In this document: piece by piece, positions 8,504 through 17,432 of the stretch | How positions within the stretch are numbered: position 1 is the first letter of the stretch | How the letters are laid out: each line of letters begins with the position of its first letter | Source of the DNA: WLND01 sp040398845 | Lineage (GTDB): Bacteria > Actinomycetota > Actinomycetes > S36-B12 | Length of the DNA: 64,000 nucleotides | NCBI GenBank assembly: GCA_040398845.1 | Contig: JBBATH010000001.1 | Location: 310,001-374,000, forward strand | Reading direction: 5' to 3' | Notes under the pieces: model-generated | Told to the model about the DNA's origin: nothing | Seen by the model: the letters and a program-made list of their open reading frames with translations, nothing else | The model's database searches: none | Translations under genes and position numbers: made by a program

Positions 8504-9850
8504 ATGACCGTGCTTCCCGTTGCCGCACCCGCCATCACCTGGCCGGATCTCCCCGCCCTCCAACAGCCTCCATGGCCGGACGCCCAAGAGCTTGAGCGCG
8601 CTGTGAAGGAATTGCGGGTCCTTCCGCCACTTGTGTTTGCCGGAGAGTGCGATCAGCTCATGCAGCGGCTGGCGGCTGCGTCAGTCGGTCAGGCGTTCGT
8701 CCTCATGGGCGGTGATTGCGCGGAGACCTTCGAGGCCAATACCGCCGACTCGATTCGGGCGCGTCTCCAGACCGTTCTCCAGATGTCGGTCATCCTCACC
8801 TACGCTGCGTCGCTACCGGTCGTGAAGGTCGGACGGCTCGCCGGCCAGTACTTCAAGCCCCGAAGCAAGCCCATTGAGGTGCGCGACGGAGTTGAGATGA
8901 CCTCGTACCTCGGCGATGCGGTAAACGCCATCGCGTTCGACGCGGAGCTGCGCCGGCCAGACGCCCAGCGACTCGTTCGCGCGTACCACGCCTCCGCCTC
9001 CGCATTGAACCTCGTTCGCGCCTTCACCCAGGGCGGCTACGCCGACCTTCGCCAGGTCCACGCCTGGAATCAGGATTTCGTGCGCGACTCCATCGCCGGC
9101 CAGCGCTACGAGGCCATGGCCGGAGATATTGACCGAGCCCTGTCGTTCATGCAGGCCTGCGGGGCAAACCCCGATGAGTTCCAACGCGTCGAGTTCTACG
9201 CCGCTCACGAGGCGCTCTCGATCGATTACGAGCGTGCGCTCACCCGCATCGACTCTCGCACGGGGCTGCCCTACGACGTCTCTGGCCACTTCCTCTGGAT
9301 CGGCGAGCGCACTCGGCAACTTGACTCGGCGCATGTGCACTTCGCATCCCAGATCCGCAACCCCGTCGGTGTCAAGGTTGGTCCCACTGCCGCGCCCGAT
9401 GAAATCGTCGAACTCGCTGAGCTCCTCAATCCCGAGCGAGTACCGGGCCGACTCACCCTCATCACTCGCATGGGTGCGGGCGCTGTGCGCGACGTTCTTC
9501 CTGGCATCGTCCAGAAAGTGGATGCCTGCGGAGTTCCGGTCGTGTGGGTCTGCGACCCGATGCACGGCAATACCCGCGAGGCGACAACCGGTCACAAGAC
9601 CCGACTGTTCGACGACGTTATCGACGAGGTGCTTGGCTTCTTCGAGGTGCACCGCAACCTTGGTACCTTCCCGGGCGGAATCCATATCGAGCTCACCGGC
9701 GACGATGTCACCGAGTGCGTCGGAGGCACCGGGGGAGTCCTTGAGGGAAACCTCGGTGACCGCTACGAGACCGCCTGCGATCCACGCCTGAACCGCGAGC
9801 AGAGCCTCGAGCTCGCCTTCCTCGTCGCCGACATGCTCATCAAGCGGTAG
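8504..9850 (+). CDS. 3-deoxy-7-phosphoheptulonate synthase, class II
   Basis: 448 residues of the plant/actinobacterial (type II) DAHP synthase family: GGDCAETF near residue 69, GRLAGQYFKPRS near 109, VGVKVGPTA near 285 and WVCDPMHGNT near 348. It condenses phosphoenolpyruvate and erythrose 4-phosphate, the first step of the shikimate pathway, in the cytosol. ATG 8504 gives the family's usual N-terminus; the longer open frame starting at 8396 lies inside the phosphofructokinase gene and is rejected. Ends at TAG 9848-9850, after which the same frame remains open into the next gene. Confidence 0.93.
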   Translation: MTVLPVAAPAITWPDLPALQQPPWPDAQELERAVKELRVLPPLVFAGECDQLMQRLAAASVGQAFVLMGGDCAETFEANTADSIRARLQTVLQMSVILTYAASLPVVKVGRLAGQYFKPRSKPIEVRDGVEMTSYLGDAVNAIAFDAELRRPDAQRLVRAYHASASALNLVRAFTQGGYADLRQVHAWNQDFVRDSIAGQRYEAMAGDIDRALSFMQACGANPDEFQRVEFYAAHEALSIDYERALTRIDSRTGLPYDVSGHFLWIGERTRQLDSAHVHFASQIRNPVGVKVGPTAAPDEIVELAELLNPERVPGRLTLITRMGAGAVRDVLPGIVQKVDACGVPVVWVCDPMHGNTREATTGHKTRLFDDVIDEVLGFFEVHRNLGTFPGGIHIELTGDDVTECVGGTGGVLEGNLGDRYETACDPRLNREQSLELAFLVADMLIKR

Positions 9851-9859
9851 GTACCGGCC

Positions 9860-10381
9860 CTGCTGTACTCGGTCTTCTGCGTCCCCGGCGGGGAACTCAC
9901 CGTTGTCTGCGATCCGAAGCAGACCGGTGATCGCGGCGAGAAAGAGTACGGAGCGGTCGTCGCCGCTACCTACCGCGGCCTCGGTGATGTGATGAGCCGG
10001 CTCGATCTTTCCGAGCAGCCCAGCCGTGCTGACCTTGGGCCGGTGGCCGGGGCCATCGCGAGGTATCTTGACCAGGACCTCACCGCCTTGGATTCGGTGT
10101 CGGTATGTCAACGGGGCGGGCCGTTTCAGCAGGAAACCTGGAATGCTATGCGCACCATCAGCCCGGGCAGCATCGACTCTTACGGCGGACTCGCTCGACG
10201 AGCGGGCCGGCCACGTGCGGCGCGTGCTGTCGGTACCGCGTGCTCATCGAACTTCGTCGCACTCTTTGTCCCCTGCCACCGGGTGGTCGCAGCGAACGGC
10301 ATCGGTGGCTATGGGTACGGTCTTGACGTGAAGCGGGCGCTGCTTGTCCACGAGGACGCCGACCCAGATCAGCCGAGGTAG
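9860..10381 (+). CDS. Methylated-DNA-[protein]-cysteine S-methyltransferase (Ogt-type), start unusual
   Basis: The C-terminal domain is unmistakable: FQQETWNAMRTISPG, SYGGLARRAGRPRAARAVG and the acceptor cysteine in FVPCHRVV. It should remove alkyl groups from O6-alkylguanine in a suicide reaction. The first ATG in frame is 9989, with GTG at 9986, but the 130 bp before it are also open and read as the missing N-terminal domain (LLYSVFCVPGGELTVV onwards), with GC-rich third positions like coding DNA. No ATG, GTG or TTG exists there; CTG 9860 or 9863 are candidates, or read-through of the DAHP synthase TAG in the same frame. I set the start at 9860 provisionally. The end overlaps the decarboxylase by 13 bp tail to tail. 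Confidence 0.7.
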   Translation: MLYSVFCVPGGELTVVCDPKQTGDRGEKEYGAVVAATYRGLGDVMSRLDLSEQPSRADLGPVAGAIARYLDQDLTALDSVSVCQRGGPFQQETWNAMRTISPGSIDSYGGLARRAGRPRAARAVGTACSSNFVALFVPCHRVVAANGIGGYGYGLDVKRALLVHEDADPDQPR

Positions 10382-11775
10382 CCGGCGAGCCGCTCAATCG
10401 TGCCGTCGATGTCGGCAGTCGTGGTTCTCGGATTGATGATGCACAGGCGCAGCACCGTGCGCCCGGCGAGCACGGTACTCGTCACTGCAGCGAATCCGTC
10501 GGCGGTCAGGCGCGCGGCCGCACGGGCGTGCTCGGCATCGGAGGAGCTCAGGCTCGCGAAGGTGATGATGCCCAGTTGGGCAGGGGTGATGATCTCAAGG
10601 CGATGATCGGCCTCGATCACCTGCTGTGCGTATTCGGCGAGGCCGATACCTCGATCGATCGCCCTCCCTAGGGTGTCGAAACCGTAGGCGCGCAAGGTGA
10701 GCCAGAGCTTGATTCCGCGGCCACGGCGGGTGAGCTCAAGGCTGCGGTTGTGCATGTCGACCGCGCTGCCCGTGACGTCGGCAAGGTACTCGGGGTACAT
10801 CGCGAAGGTCTGCTCGAGTGCGCCCGGCTCGCGGACGAACAGGCAGGCGATGTCATAGGGCTGGAACAACCACTTGTGCGGATCGACGACGAAGGAATCG
10901 GCGCGGTCCAATCCGGGCATGACGGCCCGACCCCGCTCGCACAGTGCTGCGGGCCCTCCGTACGCGCCATCGACATGGAGCCAGATCCCATGCTCGGTGC
11001 AGATATCTGCGATGGCAGGGAGGTCGTCGACGGCGCCGGTGTTCGTGGTGCCGACCGTTGCTACGACCATAAGCGGCCGCAATCCGCGGGTAAGGTCAGT
11101 GGTGATCGATGCTTGCAGGGCTTCGGGGGAGAGCCGGAATCGCGCATCAGACTCAAGGACGCGAATGGCGTCAGCGGGCTGGCCCATGCCGAGTAGGCCG
11201 CGCTTGATTGATGCGTGGGTCTGGTCGGTCAGGTAGATCACGCCCTCGCCCCGCAGGTGCCGAGCGGTGAGGGCGCCGGTGATATTCGCCATGGACCCGC
11301 CGGAGAGGAGCACTCCCTCACACGATGGTGCGAGTCCGATCGAGTCACGCAGCCACTCGCAGGCGATGATCTCGACCGCGGTAGGTCCCGACCCGCCGCC
11401 CCACGACGACGCGACCGACTGCATTCCGGTCGCGAGCCACTCCCCGAGGACAGCAGGGTAGGAGGATGGACCCGGCACCCGGGCGAAGTATCGGGGGTGG
11501 TCGCCATGCTGCTGGTTCTTCAGAGCGACCTCGGCAAGGAGTTCGAGATCGTCGTCGAGTGCGGACGGAGCGATCGGTGCAGATCCACCGAGAAGGGCGA
11601 ACAGGCTGGCCGGATCGGTCTCGGTGATCGCGCGTTCATCGCCGATGGAGACGGTGTGGTCAATCACTCGATCGACGATCCAGTAGCCGAGACGACGCAT
11701 CGTCTCGGGGTCGATTGCAAGGATGTCGCTCGGGATATCGAGCGCGTTCCTCGTCCCCTCATCCATGGGTGCCAT
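10369..11775 (-). CDS. PLP-dependent group II decarboxylase (aromatic L-amino acid decarboxylase-like)
   Basis: 468 residues with the fold-type I decarboxylase signatures: LLSGGSMANITGALTARH near the middle, HVDGAYGGPAALCERG, and the PLP lysine in VDPHKWLFQPYDIACLFV. Family members decarboxylate aromatic amino acids, diaminobutyrate or glutamate; substrate cannot be assigned by eye. A GGGAG ribosome-binding site precedes ATG 11775. It is the last gene of a three-gene minus-strand operon with an FAD oxidase and an ALDH7-type dehydrogenase, so its product or substrate may be a lysine-related amine; this is inference. Confidence 0.85.
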   Translation of the reverse strand: MAPMDEGTRNALDIPSDILAIDPETMRRLGYWIVDRVIDHTVSIGDERAITETDPASLFALLGGSAPIAPSALDDDLELLAEVALKNQQHGDHPRYFARVPGPSSYPAVLGEWLATGMQSVASSWGGGSGPTAVEIIACEWLRDSIGLAPSCEGVLLSGGSMANITGALTARHLRGEGVIYLTDQTHASIKRGLLGMGQPADAIRVLESDARFRLSPEALQASITTDLTRGLRPLMVVATVGTTNTGAVDDLPAIADICTEHGIWLHVDGAYGGPAALCERGRAVMPGLDRADSFVVDPHKWLFQPYDIACLFVREPGALEQTFAMYPEYLADVTGSAVDMHNRSLELTRRGRGIKLWLTLRAYGFDTLGRAIDRGIGLAEYAQQVIEADHRLEIITPAQLGIITFASLSSSDAEHARAAARLTADGFAAVTSTVLAGRTVLRLCIINPRTTTADIDGTIERLAGYLG

Positions 11776-11797
11776 GACGCATCTCCCTCGATAGTGA

Positions 11798-12982
11798 TCA
11801 GACGATGTTTCGCTCGGCCCGCAGGGCGCCGCCTGCGAACCTGCCCGCAGTGAACGGACTCACGTCAACGATGGGCTCGCGGCGCAAGTAAAGATCGCGG
11901 AGCACTTCACCCACCGCGGGCCCTTGGAGGAAGCCATGCCCGGAGAACCCTGTCGCGTACAGGAATCGATCGATGCTCGTGTCCTCGCCAATCAGGGCAT
12001 TGTTGTCGGGCGTGACCTCGTACAGGCCAGACCAGCGGTGCGCGATGCCGACTTCGAGCAGGCTTGGGCAACGTCGTTCCATAGCCTCGACGAGATCGGG
12101 CATCCAGTCCTCGCTGAACTCATGGGCAAACCCGTGCATCTCCTTGGCATACGACATCCCCAGGAGCACGCCGGGGCCTTCACGGTGGAGGTAGAAGGTC
12201 GTTGCGGCATCGATGGTCATCGGCATGCTCGACGGGAGGAGCGAGGTGAGCGAGTTGCTGAGTGGCTCGGTGATGAGAATCTGCCGGCGGAGCGGCTCGA
12301 CGGGGAGGGTGACGCCAGCCATGGCCCCGACCTCCTTCGACCAAGCGCCCGCAGTGCACACGACCGCGCCGGTACGAACCGGGCCTGCGCTCGTGTGGAC
12401 CGCGACAATATCGGTGCCCTCGATGTCGATGCCCTCGACCGAAACCCCGGTTCGCAGGAGCGCACCGTGTCGACGGGCGCCGGCCGCGTAGCCATGTACG
12501 ACCGATTCGGGGCTGCAGTAGCCGTCGCGCGAGTGGAAGGTTGCTGCCAGCACATCGTCGACGACGATGCCGGGAGCGAGTTCGCTGGCCTCGCGCGAGG
12601 TGAGGATGCGGCTATCGATGCCCATCGCTTGCTGAAGGCTGACCGATTCCTCGTATGCAGCGAGATCATCTGGATCCGTGATGACGAACAGGTAGCCGAC
12701 TTGGTGGAGGTCAATCGCCCAGCCCGGACGCTCGTGGAACTGCTCGAATGCCGCGAGACCGCGGGCACCGAGCGCGATGTTCACCGGATCTGAGAACTGG
12801 GCCCTAATCCCACCGGCTGCCTTCGAGGTCGAGCCGCTTGCCAGCCCGCCACGCTCGAGCAGAAGCACATCACGCACGCCGGCCTCGGCGAGGTGAAATG
12901 CGGTGCTCGTCCCCATGATTCCACCACCGATCACGACGACGCTGGCGCTCGCGGGCAATGGCGAGCCGGATGCGGTGGTCAT
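11798..12982 (-). CDS. FAD-dependent oxidoreductase of the DAO/sarcosine oxidase family (possible L-pipecolate oxidase)
   Basis: 394 residues starting MTTASGSPLPAS, with the Rossmann dinucleotide motif VVVIGGGIMGTSTAFHLAEAG at residues 15-35 and C-terminal YATGFSGHGFLQGP typical of the DAO superfamily. These flavoenzymes oxidise secondary or primary amino acids to imines. The stop-start overlap (ATGA at 12979-12982) couples it to an ALDH7-type dehydrogenase; the same pairing in Pseudomonas (AmaA-AmaB) oxidises L-pipecolate to piperideine-6-carboxylate and then aminoadipate. Alternative substrates include sarcosine or proline. The upstream in-frame extension to 13168 is inside the neighbour and rejected. 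Confidence 0.82.
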   Translation of the reverse strand: MTTASGSPLPASASVVVIGGGIMGTSTAFHLAEAGVRDVLLLERGGLASGSTSKAAGGIRAQFSDPVNIALGARGLAAFEQFHERPGWAIDLHQVGYLFVITDPDDLAAYEESVSLQQAMGIDSRILTSREASELAPGIVVDDVLAATFHSRDGYCSPESVVHGYAAGARRHGALLRTGVSVEGIDIEGTDIVAVHTSAGPVRTGAVVCTAGAWSKEVGAMAGVTLPVEPLRRQILITEPLSNSLTSLLPSSMPMTIDAATTFYLHREGPGVLLGMSYAKEMHGFAHEFSEDWMPDLVEAMERRCPSLLEVGIAHRWSGLYEVTPDNNALIGEDTSIDRFLYATGFSGHGFLQGPAVGEVLRDLYLRREPIVDVSPFTAGRFAGGALRAERNIV

Positions 12983-14487
12983 CCGAAGTTCACTCCCTGT
13001 GCGAGTGGCAGGCTCGTCGAGTAGTTGATGGTGTTCGTGGCCCGACGCATGTAGGCGCGCCAAGCGTCTGATCCAGATTCGCGACCGCCGCCGGTTGATT
13101 TCTCCCCGCCGAAGGCTCCGCCGATCTCGGCACCCGATGTGCCGATGTTCACGTTGACGATGCCGCAATCAGATCCCGAGGCAGACATGAATTCTTCTGC
13201 CTCCCGCTGGTTGAGCGTGAAGATGCTTGATGACAGGCCCTGCGTGACGTCGTTGTGCATGACGATGGCCTCGTCCATCGTGGAGTAGGTCATGACATAT
13301 AGCAGCGGCGCGAAGGTCTCCTCGCGGACGACTGCAGTCTGCCGAGGCATCCGCATGAGGGCAGGCCGAACGTAGACGCCGTTCGAACCTGAATCGATGC
13401 GATCGCCGCCGACGATGAGTGTTCCGCCATCGGCGAGCGCCCTTGAGATCGACTCCTCCATACGGGCATAGGAGGCAGGGTTGATGAGGGGTCCGACGAG
13501 CGTGCCCGGTTCGAACGGGTCGCCGACGGTGAGGCCGCGGTAGGCGGTTTCAATACGGCCAATAAGTTCGTCAGCGAGGGACTCATGGACGATGACGCGC
13601 CGCATCGTCGTGCACCGCTGGCCTGCTGTGCCGGCTGCGGCGAAGACGATGCCTCGAACGGCAAGGTCGAGATCGGCCGAAGGGGTGACGATCGCCGCAT
13701 TGTTGCCGCCCAGCTCCAGCAGGGTGCTGCCAAAGCGAGCAGCAACGCGCGGCGCGATCTCGGCACCCATCCGCTCCGAACCTGTCGCGCTCACCAGGGC
13801 GACACGCGGGTCGTCGATGAGGGGCGCGGCGGTTGAGCGGTCAGTGATGACCACCTGATGCACGTGGGCTGGAGCCCCCGTCTGAGCAATTGCCCGATCA
13901 AGGAGCGCCGAGCATGCGAGCGAGGTGAGGGGTGTCAATTCGGAGGGCTTCCAGATGACGCTGTCGCCGCACACGAGGGCGATCGCTGTGTTCCAGGACC
14001 AGACCGCGGCGGGAAAGTTGAACGCTGAGATCACGGTCACGACACCGCGTGGATGCCACGTCTCCATGAGCCGGTGGCCGGGCCGCTCCGACGGCATCGT
14101 GCGGCCGTCCAACTGGCGGGAAAGCCCGACGGCGAAGTCGCAGACATCGATCATCTCCTGGATCTCCCCGAGAGCCTCTGACCGAATTTTTCCGACCTCG
14201 ACGGTCACGAGATCAGCAAGATCCTCTTTATGGTCCTCGAGGAGGCGGCCGAGAGCCTTGACGAGGGCGCCGCGCTGCGGTGCGGGAACCGATCGCCACA
14301 GGATGAAGGCCGCATGCGCGCGGTCAATCACGGCGTCGACATCGGTCGCGCTCGCCGTCGTGAGGCCGAAGAGCTCCTCACCGGTGATGGGGGAGCGGGC
14401 GATCAAACCATCGCCAGTCGAAATCTGCGTCCGGCAGGAGGCGAGGGCTCGGTGGGCGATGGTGTCGAGGTCTTCGTTGGATCGCAT
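12979..14487 (-). CDS. ALDH7-type aldehyde dehydrogenase (piperideine-6-carboxylate/aminoadipate semialdehyde dehydrogenase)
   Basis: 502 residues. Catalytic glutamate in LELGGNNA and nucleophilic cysteine in TAGQRCTTMRR are intact. The C-terminal stretch GTSGAEIGGAFGGEKSTGGGRESGSDAW is characteristic of the ALDH7/AmaB/Pcd group that oxidises 2-aminoadipate semialdehyde with NAD(P)+ in lysine catabolism. First gene of the operon with the FAD oxidase and decarboxylase. No Shine-Dalgarno sequence precedes ATG 14487; a CAGACT six bases upstream may be a weak leaderless -10. Confidence 0.88.
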   Translation of the reverse strand: MRSNEDLDTIAHRALASCRTQISTGDGLIARSPITGEELFGLTTASATDVDAVIDRAHAAFILWRSVPAPQRGALVKALGRLLEDHKEDLADLVTVEVGKIRSEALGEIQEMIDVCDFAVGLSRQLDGRTMPSERPGHRLMETWHPRGVVTVISAFNFPAAVWSWNTAIALVCGDSVIWKPSELTPLTSLACSALLDRAIAQTGAPAHVHQVVITDRSTAAPLIDDPRVALVSATGSERMGAEIAPRVAARFGSTLLELGGNNAAIVTPSADLDLAVRGIVFAAAGTAGQRCTTMRRVIVHESLADELIGRIETAYRGLTVGDPFEPGTLVGPLINPASYARMEESISRALADGGTLIVGGDRIDSGSNGVYVRPALMRMPRQTAVVREETFAPLLYVMTYSTMDEAIVMHNDVTQGLSSSIFTLNQREAEEFMSASGSDCGIVNVNIGTSGAEIGGAFGGEKSTGGGRESGSDAWRAYMRRATNTINYSTSLPLAQGVNFG

Positions 14488-14541
14488 GCGGCAAGTCTGC
14501 CGGGTCCGCGGTCCGGGGGTGCGAAGTCCCCTACGGTCGTT

Positions 14542-16446
14542 CTAGATGATGCGGATCGTGACCGCGCTGCCCTTGGGAATCTGTGTACCCGCCACCGGTT
14601 CCTGTGAGTACACGCGATTGAGTGGAGTCGCCTCGGCTTCGACAACCCTCGCCTTGAGCCCGAGGCGCTTGAGCTCCGCGATGGCCTTGCTCTTCGGCGA
14701 GTCGATGAGGTTGGGAACGGTCACCGGCGGCGGGCCCTTCGAGGTCACGAGTGATACCCGGCTCCCCGAGTTGACGACGGTGCCAGCTTTCGGGGACATC
14801 GTGATGACAACACCCTTGGCGATCGTTTCGGAGAATCTGGCATCCGTGGCGACGGCGAGCCCGAGGCCTGACAGGGTCTTCTTCGCCCCGGCTGCCTTTC
14901 GCCCGACGACATTAGGGAGCGGCACTGGCTTGGCGCCCTTTGAGACGATGATGTTGACGACGGTGTCAGGCTTGGCGTCGGCGCCGATCTTGGGATCGGT
15001 TTGGGTCACCTTGCCAGCGGCCACGGTGTCGTCGAACGTCTCCTTGGATGAGCCCACCGCAAGACCCGCGCCGGTGATTTCAGCCGCGGCATCTGCGGCA
15101 GACAGACCGCGCACGTCGGGAATCGTGAATCGCTCAGGGCCTCGAGAGATGACGACACCGACCGTTCCCTGCTCGCGAACGTCAAAGCCGGCGGCGGGGT
15201 CACTCATGATGATCAGATCCGCTGATACCTCCTCACTGAAGGCCGTTTCAGTGACCGCGAGGCTGAGCCCAGCTGCCCCGAGGACCTGCTCGGCCTCAGC
15301 CTGGGTTAACCCGATGATGCTCGGGGTCGGGATGGAGGCGGCTCGCCCAACGGCGAGGTACCAGCCGGCGAATGCGGCAACCGCAACCGTGAGAGCAACG
15401 AGGCCGACGACCGTCATCCGCTTGCGACGGAGGGGGCGATCCTTGGGTAGAGGTCCGGAGGCCCGACTTGCCGGCACGGGGGGCTGGTTGCGGCCGCGTG
15501 CTGCGGGGGGACTCTTGCGACGGCGGGCTGCACCACCGGCAGCAGCCGTCGAATCGACGACGAGGGTGGCGCGCGAGTCGGTGAAGGGCCGTGCCGGTGG
15601 CAGTAACGTCCGGACTCGGCGAACATCTGCGAGGAAGTCGATTGCGCGCTGGTACCGCAGTTTCGGATCGCGCCGGGTTGCGGTGACGACGAGGGCATCG
15701 ATTTCAGGAGGAATCCCGGACCGACTTCGTGATGGGGCGGGCACGTCACTGTTCACGTGCTGGTAGGCCACCGCAAGGGGGCTGTCGCCGTCATGCGGGA
15801 CCTCGCCGGTGACCATCTCGTACAGGAGGATGCCGGCCGCGTAGACATCGGATCGGCCATCGGCATCGCCGTGCTCGACCTGCTCCGGCGAGAGGTAGGC
15901 GACAGTCCCGATGATGAGTCCGGAGGTTGCGCTCGTGTTATTCGACGAGAGTCCTCGCGCGAGGCCGAAGTCGGCGACCTTTACCCGGCCATCATCCGAG
16001 ATGAGGACGTTCTCCGGTTTGATGTCGCGGTGGACGAATCCCGCGGCATGTGCTGCTGCAAGGCCCTCAAGAACTGGTTCGAGCATGACGAGCGCCTGCT
16101 CGCCGGAGAGCGGCCCGAACTGGTGGATCACATCGCGGAGGTTCCGGCCGGGGACGTACTCCATGGCGAGATAGATGAGCCCCGCGGCGGTGCCTTGGTC
16201 GTAGACGGCAACCACGTGGGGGTGAGTGAGGCGTGCCGCGGACTTCGCCTCCCGATGGAACCGCGCGACGAAGTCTGGATCCTCGGCGAGGTGGCGATGC
16301 ATGACCTTGAGAGCGACCGTTCGGTCGAGGCGAAGGTCAAGGGCTTGGTACACGGTCGCCATGCCGCCCCGAGCAAGGAGTGCGAGCACCTGATAGCGCC
16401 CGTCGATCGTCTGACCGACGAGTGCCTCCTGTGCAGACGTCACCAC
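14542..16446 (-). CDS. PknB/PknL-type Ser/Thr protein kinase with four PASTA repeats
   Basis: 634 residues. Kinase domain at about 17-275: Gly loop LLARGGMATVYQ, VALKVMH lysine, HRDIKPENVL catalytic loop, DFGLARG and VAYLSPEQ. A proline/arginine-rich juxtamembrane segment leads to one TM helix (VVGLVALTVAVAAFAGWYLAV, about residues 345-365), then four extracellular PASTA domains of 60-70 residues ending at the C-terminus. PASTA domains sense muropeptides or lipid II; such kinases regulate growth and division. GTG 16446 and GTG 16443 are alternative starts. Located upstream of the dcw region as in other actinobacteria. Confidence 0.92.
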   Translation of the reverse strand: MVTSAQEALVGQTIDGRYQVLALLARGGMATVYQALDLRLDRTVALKVMHRHLAEDPDFVARFHREAKSAARLTHPHVVAVYDQGTAAGLIYLAMEYVPGRNLRDVIHQFGPLSGEQALVMLEPVLEGLAAAHAAGFVHRDIKPENVLISDDGRVKVADFGLARGLSSNNTSATSGLIIGTVAYLSPEQVEHGDADGRSDVYAAGILLYEMVTGEVPHDGDSPLAVAYQHVNSDVPAPSRSRSGIPPEIDALVVTATRRDPKLRYQRAIDFLADVRRVRTLLPPARPFTDSRATLVVDSTAAAGGAARRRKSPPAARGRNQPPVPASRASGPLPKDRPLRRKRMTVVGLVALTVAVAAFAGWYLAVGRAASIPTPSIIGLTQAEAEQVLGAAGLSLAVTETAFSEEVSADLIIMSDPAAGFDVREQGTVGVVISRGPERFTIPDVRGLSAADAAAEITGAGLAVGSSKETFDDTVAAGKVTQTDPKIGADAKPDTVVNIIVSKGAKPVPLPNVVGRKAAGAKKTLSGLGLAVATDARFSETIAKGVVITMSPKAGTVVNSGSRVSLVTSKGPPPVTVPNLIDSPKSKAIAELKRLGLKARVVEAEATPLNRVYSQEPVAGTQIPKGSAVTIRII

Positions 16447-16456
16447 TCACGTGATC

Positions 16457-17080
16457 TTAGGTCGCAGGCGTGCTTGCGGGCGGCTGCCACGCGCGGGAGA
16501 CTGCTGCCCAGCGTTCGTCGTAGGCCGAGAGCGCCGTGGCAAGCCTGGCATCGTCGTCACCGCAGAGCTCGATGACCCCGATGCCAGCGGGAACGAGGGA
16601 GTCGTGAACGAAGAGCCCAATACGCTCATCGACGAGGGCCCGGTACTCGGGCCCGTCGCGCTGGCCCGGATCGGGGACCCACGGAATGTCGGGACGACAC
16701 CACAGGAGCAGGTCATAGCTGCTCGTATGCTTCACGGCGTGTGTGAGGAGTGAGTCGTCGTCGTAGTAGACGTGTGAGTAGAGGGCGGTCATGGCGGGTG
16801 CAGGATCGCCAATGACAACGTGCAAGCGGCTCCCTGACTCGACGATCATCGCACCCATGACCGACTCCTCGCGGGCGATCTGATCAAGCATGACCTGCCG
16901 TTGTTCTTCGCGCCGTGGCGCCCGTCCCTGAGTCGCAACGAACTCGCGGAGCACCTCCCTTGCGACCGACCCCGACAGGCGCCCAGCCAACATTGCTGCC
17001 ATCGTTGACTTGCCGGTGCATTCCCCGCCGATGAGACCGATCCGTATCGCTCCCAGCGTGGGGGTGGCCAGCGAGTGCAT
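16457..17080 (-). CDS. AAA/NadR-like nucleoside or nucleotide kinase
   Basis: About 207 residues from ATG 17080. A P-loop IGLIGGECTGKSTMA lies at the N-terminus, followed by SVAREVLREFVATQGR and VVIGDPAPAMTALYSHVYYDDDSLL, resembling the C-terminal ribosylnicotinamide kinase domain of NadR and AAA_28 ATPases. It probably phosphorylates a small nucleoside-like molecule; a role in NAD salvage is inference. On the minus strand TATCCT ends 5 nt before ATG, so translation may be leaderless. The start is only 16 bp from the divergent crtYc start, so both promoters must overlap coding DNA or each other. Confidence 0.7.
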   Translation of the reverse strand: MHSLATPTLGAIRIGLIGGECTGKSTMAAMLAGRLSGSVAREVLREFVATQGRAPRREEQRQVMLDQIAREESVMGAMIVESGSRLHVVIGDPAPAMTALYSHVYYDDDSLLTHAVKHTSSYDLLLWCRPDIPWVPDPGQRDGPEYRALVDERIGLFVHDSLVPAGIGVIELCGDDDARLATALSAYDERWAAVSRAWQPPASTPAT

Positions 17081-17096
17081 ACGAGAGGATATCGAG

Positions 17097-17432
17097 ATGG
17101 ATCTCGGACGCTGGTCGTACGTTGCAGTCCTCGGGTTCGTGCTCATCGGCTGCCTCTGGTTGGAGTTCGCTCTGCGAACGCGCGTTCTGGTGCGGACACG
17201 ACGACTGCTTGCGAGCATGGTCATCCCCGTCCTCGTCTTCTACTCCTGGGACGTTTATGCCGTGGCCTCGGGCCACTGGACCTTCGACCCGGGACGGATC
17301 CTGGGCATCCATCTTCCAGGAGCGGTTCCAATCGACGAGGTGCTGTTCTTCCTCGTGATCCCGCTCGCATCGATCCTCACGCTCGAGGCGGTTCGATCGG
17401 TGCGTGGATGGAAGGCGGGTGACGAGCCGTGA
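17097..17432 (+). CDS. crtYc: Lycopene cyclase subunit, CrtYc type
   Basis: 111 residues, three predicted membrane helices. The motif block YSWDVYAVASGHWTFDPGRI - LGIHLPGAVPIDEVLFFLV with a following LTLEAV is the conserved core of heterodimeric actinobacterial lycopene cyclases. It acts with CrtYd in the membrane to close a beta (or epsilon) ring on lycopene. ATG 17097 is preferred; a GAGAGG lies about eight bases upstream. Overlaps crtYd by GTGA, the usual arrangement. Confidence 0.88.
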   Translation: MDLGRWSYVAVLGFVLIGCLWLEFALRTRVLVRTRRLLASMVIPVLVFYSWDVYAVASGHWTFDPGRILGIHLPGAVPIDEVLFFLVIPLASILTLEAVRSVRGWKAGDEP

